Positions 44,731 through 53,332 of a stretch of DNA of 64,000 nt are shown here, piece after piece (positions within the stretch are counted from its first letter, which is position 1; each line of letters opens with the position of its first letter). Where the stretch lies: assembly GCF_000183745.1 (NCBI RefSeq), contig NC_014761.1, positions 806,001 to 870,000 of the forward strand, given 5' to 3'. A model generated the notes under the pieces. It saw only the letters and a program-made list of their open reading frames with translations, did no database searches and had not been told where the DNA came from. Both the position numbers and the translations under genes were made by a program. Source of the DNA: Oceanithermus profundus DSM 14977 (GTDB lineage Bacteria > Deinococcota > Deinococci > Deinococcales > Marinithermaceae).

Positions 44731-46395
44731 ATGAACAAACTCTACGGAAACGTCCAAGGACTCAAACCTTCCCTGAAAAAGAAGCTCGGGAACCTGTACC
44801 GCCGGCGGGTTCCCGCGAACCGGCTCTACACCGCGGAGCTGGCGCGCACCCTGGCCCAGCTCTCCGCCGAGGTGGGGCGACCGGTCAGCCTGCTGCTCGC
44901 CCGCAACGGTCAGATGCGCGCGGTCGCCGTCGGCGACGCCGCGGCGCTGCCCGTGCCCGAGCACGCCTACCTGGAGTCGCGGCTCTCGGGTTACCGCATC
45001 GTGCACACCCACCTGGGCGGCGGCGGCCTGAGCGCCCCCGACCTCTCCACCCTCTTCCTGCACCGCTACGATTCGATCGTCGCCCTCGACGTCGAGGAGG
45101 GGCGGCCCACCCGGGCCCACCTGGCCCACCTGGTGCCCCCCGAGGCCGAAGAGGAAGACTGGCGCATCTACCCCGCGCGCCCCTGGGACGCCTACCTGCA
45201 GTGGGACTACGGCGCGGCGCTGGCCGCGCTCGAAGAGGAGCTGGCGCGTCGGGCCGACCTGCGCGAGCTCGAGGACGGCTCGGGCGAGCGCGTCATCCTC
45301 GTTGGCATCGACGAGGGGCAGGGCCCCGAGGCCGAACTGCGCCTCGACGAGCTGGCCGAGCTGGCGCGCACCGCGGGGGGCGTGGTGGTGCACCGGGAGC
45401 TGGTCTACCGCCCCACCCTGGACCCGCGCTACGCGGTGGGCCGCGGCAAGCTCGACGAACTCACCAGCGTGGCCTACCACGAGAACGCGGGCACCCTGAT
45501 CTTCGGCGTCGACCTCACGCCGGCCCAGGCGGGGGCGATCGAGCAAGCGACCCAGCTCAAGGTGCTCGACCGCACCCAGCTGATCCTCGACATCTTCGCG
45601 CGGCACGCCCGCACCCCCCAGGCCGAGGCCCAGGTGGAGCTGGCCCAGCTGCGCTACCTGCTGCCGCGGCTTGTCGGTAAGGGCAAGCAGCTCAGCCGCC
45701 TGGGCGGCGGCATCGGCACCCGGGGGCCGGGCGAGACCAAGCTCGAGGTCGACCGCCGGCGCATCGGCGAGCGCATCCACCGCCTGACCCGCGAGATCGA
45801 GCGCATCGCCAAGCAGCGCCGCGAGGCGCGCAAGTCGCGCAAGCGCAACCGCGTGCCCGTCGTGGCCATCGTCGGTTACACCAACGCCGGCAAGACGACG
45901 CTGCTCCGGGCCCTGACCCGCAAGGGCGACGCGGGCGAGAACAAGCTCTTCGCCACGCTGCGGCCGCTCACCCGCCGCGGCTACCTGCCCGGCTACGGCG
46001 AGGTCCTCTTCACCGACACCGTGGGCTTCATCCGCGACATGCCCCCGGCGCTGGTGACGGCCTTCCGCGCCACCCTCGAGGAGCTCTTCGAGGCCGACTT
46101 GGTGCTCCACGTGGTGGACGCGACCGCGGACGGCGCCCTCGAACACCACCGCGTGGTCGAGGATCGGCTCGTGGAGATGGGGCTCGAGGCGCCGCGGCTC
46201 GTCGTCGTCAACAAGATCGACCGCGCCGACCCCTTCGACCGCATGCGGCTGGAGGAGCAGCTCGACGGGGTCGCGGTCTCGGCCCTCGAGGGCCGGGGCC
46301 TCGAGGATCTAGCCAGCCGGATCGTGCGGGTCCTGATCGGCTCGGGCCTGCCCGCCCAGCCCTGGGCGCAGTACGACGTGCGCCCGATGGGGTAG
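44731..46395 (+). CDS. hflX: Ribosome-associated GTPase HflX (long form)
   Basis: A GTPase that splits or rescues stalled 70S ribosomes, notably under heat stress. At 554 residues it is about 130 longer than the usual enzyme. Residues 1-185 form an extra N-terminal domain (LKPSLKKKLGNLYRRRVPAN, IVHTHLGGGGLSAPDLS). The HflX domain (VILVGIDEG, then GRGKLDELT) and glycine-rich GGGIGTRGPGETKLEVDRRRI follow. The G domain has IVGYTNAGKTTLLRAL, FTDTVGFIRDMPPALV and VVNKIDRADP. The downstream parvulin gene has its own promoter. Confidence 0.95.
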   Translation: MNKLYGNVQGLKPSLKKKLGNLYRRRVPANRLYTAELARTLAQLSAEVGRPVSLLLARNGQMRAVAVGDAAALPVPEHAYLESRLSGYRIVHTHLGGGGLSAPDLSTLFLHRYDSIVALDVEEGRPTRAHLAHLVPPEAEEEDWRIYPARPWDAYLQWDYGAALAALEEELARRADLRELEDGSGERVILVGIDEGQGPEAELRLDELAELARTAGGVVVHRELVYRPTLDPRYAVGRGKLDELTSVAYHENAGTLIFGVDLTPAQAGAIEQATQLKVLDRTQLILDIFARHARTPQAEAQVELAQLRYLLPRLVGKGKQLSRLGGGIGTRGPGETKLEVDRRRIGERIHRLTREIERIAKQRREARKSRKRNRVPVVAIVGYTNAGKTTLLRALTRKGDAGENKLFATLRPLTRRGYLPGYGEVLFTDTVGFIRDMPPALVTAFRATLEELFEADLVLHVVDATADGALEHHRVVEDRLVEMGLEAPRLVVVNKIDRADPFDRMRLEEQLDGVAVSALEGRGLEDLASRIVRVLIGSGLPAQPWAQYDVRPMG

Positions 46396-46398
46396 CAT
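46393..46398 (+). promoter_or_regulatory. -10 box of the leaderless parvulin gene
   Basis: TAGCAT overlaps the hflX stop codon and ends 6 nt before the ATG at 46405. Confidence 0.55.
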
Positions 46399-46404
46399 GG
46401 GCGC

Positions 46405-47331
46405 ATGCACAAACGATCCTTTCCGATCCTGCTGATTCTCGCCCTGCTCGCCGCGCCGGCGCTGGCGGCCGCCGAGACCGTGGTGGCCCGCGTGGGCGAC
46501 CACGTCATCACCCAGGCCGACTTGGACCTGCAGTTCGACCTCTTCCTGCGCCAGAGCACCGGCGGCGCGGCGCTCAGCGACGAGGCCCGGGCCCAGCTGG
46601 CGCCGCTCAAGAAGCAGTACCTCCAGCGCATGGTGCAGGACGCCGTCGTCGTCCAGGCGGCCGAACGGCTGGGTCTCGCACCCGACGAGGCCACGATCGA
46701 CCGCCGCGTCGAGCAGGCCAAGCAGCGCCTTTCCGGCGAGGCCGCCTTCCTCGCCGCGCTCAAGCAGTACGGCATCCCCGACGTGGCCACCTACCGGCGC
46801 ATGACCTACGACGCCATGGCCTACAAGGCCATGATCGGCTGGATCCGCCAGCGCCTGCGGATCTCGGAGGCCGCCACCCGCATGCTCTACCTGCTCGACC
46901 GGGAGGCCTACGCCGAGCCCGAGCAGATCTGCACCGCGCACATCCTGGTGCCCAGCCGTGAGGAGGCCGAGGACGTGATCGCCCGGCTCAAGGGCGGCGC
47001 CGACTTCGCCGAGTTGGCTCGGGAAGTGTCCCAGGACCCGGGCTCCGCCCCGCGCGGAGGCGACCTGGGCTGCGTCGCCCTGGGCCGCTTCGTGCCCGAG
47101 TTTGAGCGGGCCGCCCTCGCGCTGCAGCCCGGTCAGGTCTCCGAACCGGTCCAGACCCAGTTCGGCTGGCACGTGATTCGCATGAACGACCGCCGGCCTG
47201 CGCGGGTGCTCCCCTACGAGGAGGTGCGGGGGCAGATCCGCGCCAAGATCGAAGGCCTGGCCATCGAGCGCTTCGTCAAGAACCTGGTGGCGCACGCCGA
47301 CGCGGAGGTCTACCCCGACCGCGTGCAGTGA
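46405..47331 (+). CDS. Periplasmic parvulin-type peptidyl-prolyl isomerase (SurA/PrsA-like)
   Basis: A 308-residue secreted folding factor. Signal peptide about residues 1-22 (FPILLILALLAAPALA). A SurA-like N-terminal helical domain follows (VVARVGDHVITQADLDLQFD), then a PpiC rotamase domain from about residue 172 (ICTAHILVPSREEAEDVIARL, FAELAREVSQDPGSAPRGGDLG, FGWHVIRMND). Two cysteines in the rotamase domain (CTAH and LGC) could pair. It probably helps outer-membrane and secreted proteins fold, a partner function to the BamA encoded nearby. The queG gene follows at 4 nt. Confidence 0.92.
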   Translation: MHKRSFPILLILALLAAPALAAAETVVARVGDHVITQADLDLQFDLFLRQSTGGAALSDEARAQLAPLKKQYLQRMVQDAVVVQAAERLGLAPDEATIDRRVEQAKQRLSGEAAFLAALKQYGIPDVATYRRMTYDAMAYKAMIGWIRQRLRISEAATRMLYLLDREAYAEPEQICTAHILVPSREEAEDVIARLKGGADFAELAREVSQDPGSAPRGGDLGCVALGRFVPEFERAALALQPGQVSEPVQTQFGWHVIRMNDRRPARVLPYEEVRGQIRAKIEGLAIERFVKNLVAHADAEVYPDRVQ

Positions 47332-47335
47332 CCCC

Positions 47336-48427
47336 ATGAACCCGCTCGAGGAACTCGCCCACGCCGCCCGTCGGCGTGGGTTCGACGTGCACCCCGCTCC
47401 GGCGCGCCTGCCCGAGGCCTGGGGCCGCGCCTACCTGGACTGGCTCGAGGCGGGAAGGCACGCCGGCATGGACTACCTGGCGCGCGACCCCCACGCGCGC
47501 ATCGATCCCGCGCGCCGCTTCCCCTGGTTCCGCGGCGCGCTGGTGCTCGGCCTTTCCTACGCCTACCCCGAGCCGCCCCGGCCGGCGGGCGGACTGCGGC
47601 TGGGGCGGGTGGCGCGTTACGCCTGGGTGCGCGACTACCACCTGCGGATCGAGCCCCACCTGTGCGCGCTCGAGGACCTTTGCGCCCGCCTGGGAGGGCA
47701 GTGCCGCGGCTACGTGGATTACGGGCCGGTGCTCGAGCGCGCCTACGCCGCGGCCTCGGGCGGCGGCTGGATCGGGCGCAACGGCCTGTGGCTCACCCAG
47801 AGCGGCGGCAGCTACCAGCATCTGGCGGTGCTCCTCACCTCCTGGCCGGTGGAGCCCGCACAGCCGCACCCGAACCGCTGCGGCCGCTGCGCCGCCTGCG
47901 TGGCGGGCTGCCCCACCGGGGCGATCGTCGCCGACGGGGTCGTGGACGCCCGCCGCTGCGTCAGCTACTGGACGATCGAGCACCGCGGCCTCGTTCCCCT
48001 GGAACGCTGGGCCGGCATCGGCGACTGGCTCTTCGGCTGCGACGACTGCCAGACGGTCTGCCCCTGGAACCGCAGGCCGCGCGCCGCGGATCCCCTTCCC
48101 GATCCGGAGCTGGCCTGGCCCGACCTGAACGCCTTCTTTTCGCTTTCCAGCCGGGCGTTCGCGCGGCGCTACGCCGGCAGCGCCTTCGTTCGCAGCGGCC
48201 GGGCGTCGCTGGCGCGCAACGCCCTGATCGTCCTCGCCAACCGCGACCCGGAGGCGCTCGCGGGCCTCCTGCCCGCGGCGCTGGATGACCCCAGCGAGCG
48301 GGTCCGGGCCACTGCGGCCGCCGCCGCCGCGCGCACCGGCAGGGCCGACCAAGCCGCCCGCGCGCTCGGCTCGTTGGGCGAGGCCGCGCGCAGCTACGTG
48401 GCCCGCGCGCTAGAGCTCTTCGGCTAG
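47336..48427 (+). CDS. queG: Epoxyqueuosine reductase
   Basis: The cobalamin- and Fe-S-dependent enzyme that reduces epoxyqueuosine in tRNA to queuosine. The 363-residue protein has the N-terminal cobalamin-binding domain (LDWLEAGRHAGMDYL, GYVDYGPVLERAYAAASG, GWIGRNGLWLTQSGGSY). Two ferredoxin-type [4Fe-4S] motifs follow (CGRCAACVAGCPTGAI and FGCDDCQTVCPWNRR). The C-terminal tail is HEAT-like (SLARNALIVLANRDPEAL). It is 4 nt downstream of the parvulin gene and overlaps the convergent phosphoesterase gene by 18 nt. QueA is encoded elsewhere in the window. Confidence 0.95.
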   Translation: MNPLEELAHAARRRGFDVHPAPARLPEAWGRAYLDWLEAGRHAGMDYLARDPHARIDPARRFPWFRGALVLGLSYAYPEPPRPAGGLRLGRVARYAWVRDYHLRIEPHLCALEDLCARLGGQCRGYVDYGPVLERAYAAASGGGWIGRNGLWLTQSGGSYQHLAVLLTSWPVEPAQPHPNRCGRCAACVAGCPTGAIVADGVVDARRCVSYWTIEHRGLVPLERWAGIGDWLFGCDDCQTVCPWNRRPRAADPLPDPELAWPDLNAFFSLSSRAFARRYAGSAFVRSGRASLARNALIVLANRDPEALAGLLPAALDDPSERVRATAAAAAARTGRADQAARALGSLGEAARSYVARALELFG

Positions 48428-49120
48428 GCCGCCGTTGCGGATCGCCTGGGCCACCACGTCCGGAAGCCCCCAGGCCTGCACGTCGAAGACGGTCTGGCCG
48501 ATGTCGTAGTCGATCTTGAGCGTTTCCACCTCGACGGCGTCCTCCGCGATCGTGAGGATCATGGCGTCGGCCCCCGGCTCGCCGCCCAGCGTCATGCCCA
48601 CCGAGCCGGGATCGATCAGCCAGTAGTCGCCCACCTGCCGGTGGAAGGGCACGTGGCTGCCGCCGGTGACGACGATGCGGCTCGCCAGCCGTTCGAAGAC
48701 GGGGAGCAGCTCGGCCGTGGGCTTGGAGAGCGGAAAGCGCTTTTCCGGCTGGTAGGGAAGGCCGTGAAAACCGCGCAGCCGGCCGAAAGGGGTGTGGAGG
48801 CGGTAGGTGACGGGCAGGTAGCGCAGCCAGTGCAGCTCCTCGTCGGTTAGTTGTTCGCGGGTCCAGTTGAGGATCTCGTCGGCCACCCCCTCGCGCTCGG
48901 TCTTGGCGAAGGGGAAGGCCAGGTTGGCGTCGGAGGAGCCGAGCGTGCAGACGATGTTGCGCCGGCGCAGGAGCTGGACCACCTCGCGCGGGTGCGGCCC
49001 GTAGCCCACCACGTCGCCGAGGCAGAGGAGGAAGTCCACGCCTTCGTCGTCCAGCGCCCCCAACGTGGCCTCCAGGGCCGGGAAGTTGGCGTGGACGTCC
49101 GAAAACAGGCCGAGGCGCAT
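48410..49120 (-). CDS. YfcE/MJ0936-type metallophosphoesterase
   Basis: A 236-residue phosphoesterase with LGLFSDVHANFPALEATL (DxH), LLCLGDVVGYGPHP (GDxxG) and VTGGSHVPFHRQVGDYWLIDPGSVG (GxxH with the family C-terminal GSVG). The usual GNHD motif is replaced by CTLGSSDANLAF, where Asn and His of the catalytic pair are not obvious. Catalysis may be altered or the metal site rearranged. Leaderless-type TAAACT box 6 nt before the ATG. Substrate unknown. Confidence 0.82.
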   Translation of the reverse strand: MRLGLFSDVHANFPALEATLGALDDEGVDFLLCLGDVVGYGPHPREVVQLLRRRNIVCTLGSSDANLAFPFAKTEREGVADEILNWTREQLTDEELHWLRYLPVTYRLHTPFGRLRGFHGLPYQPEKRFPLSKPTAELLPVFERLASRIVVTGGSHVPFHRQVGDYWLIDPGSVGMTLGGEPGADAMILTIAEDAVEVETLKIDYDIGQTVFDVQAWGLPDVVAQAIRNGGLAEEL

Positions 49121-49126
49121 GGCTCT

Positions 49127-49132
49127 AGTTTA
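49127..49132 (-). promoter_or_regulatory. -10 box of the leaderless phosphoesterase gene
   Basis: TAAACT on the minus strand ends 6 nt before the ATG at 49120. Confidence 0.55.
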
Positions 49133-49176
49133 CGGGATGCGGACCCCGGCGTCGGGCAATTCTCACCCAGGGGCGG

Positions 49177-49182
49177 TAGCTT
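49177..49182 (+). promoter_or_regulatory. lnt: -10 box of leaderless lnt
   Basis: TAGCTT ends 6 nt before the lnt ATG at 49189; no ribosome-binding site. Confidence 0.45.
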
Positions 49183-49188
49183 GGGTCC

Positions 49189-50538
49189 ATGGCGGCCTTT
49201 CTCCTGGGCGCGGCGCTGGCGCTCTCGCTGCCCCCGTTCACCTGGGGCTGGCTCGCGCCGCTGCCGCTCGCCCTGCTGCTGCGGATCTGGACCGGGCCGC
49301 GCCGGACGCGCGCGGCCTTTCTGGCGGGCCTTGGGTTCTGGGGGGTGCACCTGATCTGGCTGCCCCAGAGCTTCACCGCGATGTTCGGCGGGCTCGGGGC
49401 CCTGCCCTTCGTACCCATGATCGCGGCCGAGGCGGGTTTCTGGGCCCTGCTCGTCTACCTCCTGGGCGGGCGCGGCCTCGCGCTGGTGGGGGGCTGGCTG
49501 CTCCTCGACTACCTGCGCGCCAACCTGGGGGTGCTGGCCTTCCCCTGGGGCGACCTCGGCTACGCCCTCACCGAGGCCCCCGGGCGCATGCTGGCGGCGC
49601 TGGGGGGCGTGCATCTGCTGACCCTGGTCGTCTTGCTTACGGCCTACGCGTTGGCGCGGGGGCGTTACCTGGTGCTTCTGCCCTGGGCGCTGTTGTGGTT
49701 GTGGCCGCTGCCGCAGGCGGCGGGCGGGGAACGGGCCCTGCTCGTGCAGGGTGCGATCGACCCGCTGGCCAAGGTGCAGGGGCTGGACGCCGGACGGCGC
49801 TACCTGGAGCTGACCCGAGCGGGCCTGGCGGCGAACCCGGAGGCGAGGGTGGTGGTCTGGCCCGAGACCGCGGTGCCGCAGCTGCCGGACGGGCTCGAGG
49901 CCGGGCTGGGTCCGCGCGCGCTCGTCGCGGGCGTCGCCGCCTACGAGGGGGGCTACCGCAACCGGGTCGTCTGGTGGCAGGACGGTGGGGTGCGCGCGGT
50001 CTACGACAAGCACCGCCTGGTGCCCTTCGGCGAGTTCTTTCCCTGGCGGCCGGTTCTGGGCTGGGTCTACGGCTACTTCTTCGACGCCTTCGGCCTGGGG
50101 CCGCTCGCGGACACCGTCGCGGGCACCCGCATCGAGCCCCTGGGGCCCTACGGCGCCTACGTCTGCTACGAGTCGGTCTTTCCCGGAATCGCCCGCAGGC
50201 TGGTGCGCGAGGGGGCGCGGGTTTTGGTGAACGTCAGCAACGACGCCTGGTTCGGCCCCAGCTTCGGCGCGGCGCAGCACTTCGCCATGGGCCGTTTGCG
50301 GGCGGTGGAGACGGGCCGCTGGCTCCTGCGCGCGGGCAACGACGGCATCACCGCGGTGGTGGACCCCTACGGCCGCGTGACCGCCAGGCTCGAGCGCGGC
50401 CGGCCGGGCGTGCTCGCGGGCGCCTACGCCCTGCTGGACGGGCGCACCCCTTACGTGCGCCTGGGCGAGGCCCCGGTCTTCCTGCTCGCCCTGGGGCTGC
50501 TCCTCCTCGGGCGAGCGCCGCGCCGCGGTCCTTTCTGA
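49189..50538 (+). CDS. lnt: Apolipoprotein N-acyltransferase
   Basis: Adds the third acyl chain to lipoproteins at the outer face of the inner membrane. The 449-residue protein has about six N-terminal transmembrane helices. A nitrilase-fold domain follows with the catalytic triad: Glu in VVWPETAVPQLPDG, Lys in VYDKHRLVPFGEFFPW and Cys in GAYVCYESVFPG. NVSNDAWFGPSFGAAQHFAM comes next, and a final membrane helix. Presence of Lnt fits a diderm envelope with triacylated lipoproteins. The ATG sits 6 nt after a TAGCTT box. Confidence 0.95.
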   Translation: MAAFLLGAALALSLPPFTWGWLAPLPLALLLRIWTGPRRTRAAFLAGLGFWGVHLIWLPQSFTAMFGGLGALPFVPMIAAEAGFWALLVYLLGGRGLALVGGWLLLDYLRANLGVLAFPWGDLGYALTEAPGRMLAALGGVHLLTLVVLLTAYALARGRYLVLLPWALLWLWPLPQAAGGERALLVQGAIDPLAKVQGLDAGRRYLELTRAGLAANPEARVVVWPETAVPQLPDGLEAGLGPRALVAGVAAYEGGYRNRVVWWQDGGVRAVYDKHRLVPFGEFFPWRPVLGWVYGYFFDAFGLGPLADTVAGTRIEPLGPYGAYVCYESVFPGIARRLVREGARVLVNVSNDAWFGPSFGAAQHFAMGRLRAVETGRWLLRAGNDGITAVVDPYGRVTARLERGRPGVLAGAYALLDGRTPYVRLGEAPVFLLALGLLLLGRAPRRGPF

Positions 50539-50565
50539 ATAGGTATGCAAAGCGCCGGCCGGCGG

Positions 50566-50571
50566 TAGAAT
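50566..50571 (+). promoter_or_regulatory. purH: -10 box of leaderless purH
   Basis: TAGAAT ends 6 nt before the purH ATG at 50578. A CGCCGGCCGGCG palindrome lies just upstream (50552-50563). Confidence 0.55.
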
Positions 50572-50577
50572 GCCCCC

Positions 50578-52092
50578 ATGCGCGCCTTGCTTTCGGTATC
50601 GGACAAGACGGGTTTGCTGGAGTTCGCGCGGGGGCTCGCGGAGCTGGGCTTCGAGCTGGTCTCCACCGGAGGGACGGCCCGCGCGCTCATGGACGCCGGG
50701 CTCACGGTCACGCCGGTCGAGCGGGTCACCGGTTTCCCCGAGGTGCTGGCCGGGCGGGTGAAGACCTTGCACCCCCACGTGCACGCCGGGGTGCTGGCGC
50801 GCGCCGACCAGCTCGACGAGCTCCGGGAGCTCGGCGTCGCGCCCTTCGACCTGGTCGCCGTCAACCTCTACCCCTTCGAGCGCACCGTGGCCGCGGGGGC
50901 GGGGGCGGCGGAGGCGCTCGAGCAGATCGACATCGGCGGCCCCACGCTGCTGCGCGCCGCGGCCAAGAACCACCCCCGGGTCTGGGTCGTGGCGCGGCCC
51001 GAGGACTACCCCGCGGTGCTCGCGGCGCTTGCCGCAGACGACGCCGAGGCCGCCGCGCGACTGCGCGAGCGCCTGGCCGCGCGCGCCTTCGCCCACACCG
51101 CCGCCTACGACGCCGCGATCGCCGCCTGGTTCTCGGATCGGCTGGAAGGACCCTTCCCCGAACGCAGGCTGCTCGTCCTCGACAAGGCCGGGGACCTGCG
51201 ATACGGCGAGAACCCCCACCAGGCCGCGGCGCTCTACCGGGTGCGGGGCGAGACCGGGCCGCTGCTGGAAGCCGAGCAGCTTTCGGGCAAGGCGATGAGC
51301 TTCAACAACTACGGCGACGCCGAGGCCGCCTGGAACCTGGTGAGCGCCTTCGAGGAGCCGGCGGCGGTGGCCGTGAAGCACCAGAACCCCTGCGGCGCGG
51401 CCGTGGCGCCCACGCTCGCCGAGGCCTTCCAGAAGGCCCACGACGCCGATCCGGTGAGCATCTTCGGGGGCATCGTCGCCCTCAACCGCCCCGTGGACGC
51501 GGCCACCGCCGAGAAGCTGGCGCCGATCTTCCTCGAGGTGGTGCTGGCGCCGGAGTTTGCCCCCGAGGCCCTGGAGCGGCTCGCACGCAAGAAGAACCTG
51601 CGGCTCCTGCGGGTGCCCGAGCCGGCGCGGGGCGGCTACCTGGACCTAAGGCGGTTGCGCGGCGGCCTGCTGGTCCAGGACGCCGACGTGGCGCCGCTGG
51701 AGGAGGCGGAGCTGCGCGTGGTCACCCGGAGCGCCCCCAGCGAGGCCGAATGGGCCGACCTGCGCTTCGCCTGGAAGGTGGTGCGGGCGCTGCGCTCCAA
51801 CGCCATCGCGCTGGCGCGGGACGGAGCGACGGTGGGACTGGGCATGGGGCAGACCAGCCGCATCGACGCTGCGCGGCACGCGCTCGAGCAGGCTGGCGAG
51901 GCCGCCCGCGGCGCGGTGATGGCCTCCGACGCCTTCTTCCCCTTTGACGACGTGGTCCGCCTCGCCGCCGACTACGGCGTGCGCGCGGTCATCCAGCCGG
52001 GGGGCTCGAAGCGCGACGCCGACTCGATCGCCGCGGCGGACGCGGCCGGCATGGCCATGGTCTTCACCGGGCTGCGGGTCTTCCGCCACTAA
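50578..52092 (+). CDS. purH: Bifunctional AICAR transformylase/IMP cyclohydrolase
   Basis: Carries out the last two steps of IMP synthesis. The 504-residue protein has an N-terminal cyclohydrolase (MGS-like) domain: [37 protein letters not shown] and [15 protein letters not shown]. The AICAR transformylase domain shows [40 protein letters not shown] and the C-terminal [19 protein letters not shown]. The gene converges with a 54-aa membrane protein gene, with stops overlapping by 4 nt. Confidence 0.97.
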   Translation: MRALLSVSDKTGLLEFARGLAELGFELVSTGGTARALMDAGLTVTPVERVTGFPEVLAGRVKTLHPHVHAGVLARADQLDELRELGVAPFDLVAVNLYPFERTVAAGAGAAEALEQIDIGGPTLLRAAAKNHPRVWVVARPEDYPAVLAALAADDAEAAARLRERLAARAFAHTAAYDAAIAAWFSDRLEGPFPERRLLVLDKAGDLRYGENPHQAAALYRVRGETGPLLEAEQLSGKAMSFNNYGDAEAAWNLVSAFEEPAAVAVKHQNPCGAAVAPTLAEAFQKAHDADPVSIFGGIVALNRPVDAATAEKLAPIFLEVVLAPEFAPEALERLARKKNLRLLRVPEPARGGYLDLRRLRGGLLVQDADVAPLEEAELRVVTRSAPSEAEWADLRFAWKVVRALRSNAIALARDGATVGLGMGQTSRIDAARHALEQAGEAARGAVMASDAFFPFDDVVRLAADYGVRAVIQPGGSKRDADSIAAADAAGMAMVFTGLRVFRH

Positions 52093-52253
52093 CGGCGGCG
52101 GCCCCAATAGACGACGGCCACCGCGGCCACGGCCAGGGCCGCGAGGGTGTTGGGCAGCCAGTGGTAGGCGCGGCTGATCCAGTTGTCGTAGAGGGCCCAG
52201 GCCACCAGCGCGTTGGCGACCACGAGCAGGCCCAGACGTGCCGGCGCGCTCAT
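52089..52253 (-). CDS. 54-residue two-helix membrane protein
   Basis: A small gene below usual ORF length cut-offs. Translation gives a 54-residue protein with two predicted transmembrane helices: residues 7-22 (LGLLVVANALVAWALY) and 33-50 (LPNTLAALAVAAVAVVYW). They are joined by a short aromatic loop (DNWISRAYHW), and the tail is basic (GRRR). The ATG starts 1 nt after the udg stop, so it is translationally coupled to the glycosylase gene, and its stop overlaps the purH stop by 4 nt. Function unknown. The hydrophobic pattern and positive-inside tail support a real protein. Confidence 0.65.
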   Translation of the reverse strand: MSAPARLGLLVVANALVAWALYDNWISRAYHWLPNTLAALAVAAVAVVYWGRRR

Positions 52254-52254
52254 C

Positions 52255-52872
52255 TCAGAAGAGGGGGTCCTGGGCGGAGGCCTTGATCTCGCGTTCGGGT
52301 TTGGGGCCGAGCCGGTCGAGCGTCTGCTTGACCGTCTGGATGTCCTTCCAGGTCAGCGCCTTGGGGCTGCCCGGGGCGCGCGAGGGGTTGCGCAGCAGGT
52401 AGGCGGGGTGGAACATCGGGAAGACCTGGATGCCGTTCCACTCGAACCACTGCCCGCGCACCTTGGTGATGGGAAGCTTCTCGCCCAGGAAGAACTGGGT
52501 GGCCACCGATCCGAGCGGCACGATGATCTGCGGCCGGATCAGCTCGATCTGCTTGAGCAGCCACAGCGAGCTGCAGATCTTGGCCTCGTCGGGCAGGGGG
52601 TTGCGGTTGCCCGGAGGGCGGCACTTGACGATGTTGGTGATGTAGACGCTCGAGCGGGGGATGCCCGCGGCCTCGAGGATGCGGTCGAGCAGCTGGCCGG
52701 CGCGGCCCACGAAGGGGCGGCCCTGGGCGTCCTCGTCGGCCCCCGGCCCCTCGCCCACGATCATCAGCTTGGCGTCGGGGTCGCCCTCGCCGAAGACCAC
52801 GTGGGTGCGCCCTTCGTGCAGCCGGCAGGCGGTGCAGTGGGCGGCCTGAGCGGCAAGCTCTTCCAGGCTCAT
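52255..52872 (-). CDS. Family 4 (Fe-S) uracil-DNA glycosylase
   Basis: Removes uracil from DNA, a cytosine deamination product that is abundant at high temperature. The 205-residue protein matches thermophile UDGa. The four cluster ligands are Cys13 and Cys16 (HCTACRLHEGR), one in VKCRPPGNRNP and one in AKICSSLW. Active-site motif is GEGPGADEDAQGRPFVGRAG, and the C-terminal motif is FPMFHPAYLLRNP. It lies 8 nt downstream of a 122-aa unknown protein gene and upstream of the 54-aa membrane protein gene; the three share one promoter. Confidence 0.95.
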   Translation of the reverse strand: MSLEELAAQAAHCTACRLHEGRTHVVFGEGDPDAKLMIVGEGPGADEDAQGRPFVGRAGQLLDRILEAAGIPRSSVYITNIVKCRPPGNRNPLPDEAKICSSLWLLKQIELIRPQIIVPLGSVATQFFLGEKLPITKVRGQWFEWNGIQVFPMFHPAYLLRNPSRAPGSPKALTWKDIQTVKQTLDRLGPKPEREIKASAQDPLF

Positions 52873-52880
52873 CGCGGGCG

Positions 52881-53249
52881 CTACTCCATCGGCCGGCGCT
52901 GCTTGCGGGCCTCGCGGCGAACCTTGGGGTCGAGGCCGATCATCAGGAAGAAGTTCTCGAGGGCGTTTTCCTTGCCCTTGATCTCGGGGTAGGCGTCCTC
53001 GGCGGTGCCGGTGACGAAGGGCAAGGACTGGTAGAGCTCGAGCGCGTACTCGACCACCGCGTCCGGGCCCTTGCTCTCGGCCAGTTCGGCCAGCTGGGTG
53101 TACACCTCGCGGCGGGCTTCGGCATGCGTGCGGAAGACTTCGGGGTTCGGGGTCTCGGGGGCGCGCAGTACGTCCTGCTTGGCGATGCGGCGGTAGTGCT
53201 TCAATCCACGGACGATTTCCTCGGTGGATAGCGTGACCTTATACTGCAT
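52881..53249 (-). CDS. Unknown helical protein at the head of the UDG operon
   Basis: A 122-residue charged soluble protein, nearly all helical (YKVTLSTEEIVRGLKHYRRI, VYTQLAELAESKGPDAVVEYA, LENFFLMIGLDPKVRREARK). No domain is recognised. The ATG is preceded by a good AAAGGAG site, unlike the leaderless neighbours, and by a structured leader. It is 8 nt upstream of the uracil-DNA glycosylase gene, suggesting a shared role or simply co-expression. Confidence 0.8.
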   Translation of the reverse strand: MQYKVTLSTEEIVRGLKHYRRIAKQDVLRAPETPNPEVFRTHAEARREVYTQLAELAESKGPDAVVEYALELYQSLPFVTGTAEDAYPEIKGKENALENFFLMIGLDPKVRREARKQRRPME

Positions 53250-53325
53250 CCCGGCTCCTTTCGCATACCAAAAATCCGCCCATCGGGATCGGGCGGAGGA
53301 GGTCTTGGGGCGAAGCCTGTTTCAT
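53239..53325 (-). CDS. Putative 28-residue leader peptide
   Basis: On the minus strand an ATG at 53325 lies 7 nt after a consensus TATAAT. It opens a 28-codon frame (MKQASPQDLLRPIPMG then GFLVCERSRDAV) that ends at TAA 53241-53239, overlapping the first three codons of the 122-aa gene in another frame. The frame runs through the terminator-like hairpin. Leaderless start, hairpin and overlap with the main start suggest a regulatory upstream ORF. No run of a single amino acid is present that would show what is sensed. Reality is unproven. Confidence 0.4.
   Translation of the reverse strand: MKQASPQDLLRPIPMGGFLVCERSRDAV
53272..53301 (-). terminator. Terminator-like hairpin in the leader of the UDG operon
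   Basis: Read on the minus strand, TCCGCCC (53299-53293) and GGGCGGA (53283-53277) form a 7-bp stem with a 9-nt loop, followed by TTTTT. It lies between the promoter and the ribosome-binding site of the 122-aa gene, so it could act as an attenuator. No gene upstream on this strand needs a terminator. Confidence 0.6.
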
Positions 53326-53332
53326 CTACTCG

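Noticed and set aside
49065-51947. A 960-codon plus-strand frame across lnt and purH
   Set aside because: It reads both genes in the wrong frame; Lnt and PurH motifs are in the accepted frames.
53272-53301. The leader hairpin read as a plus-strand terminator
   Set aside because: The T-run lies only on the minus-strand side, and no plus-strand gene ends upstream of it.
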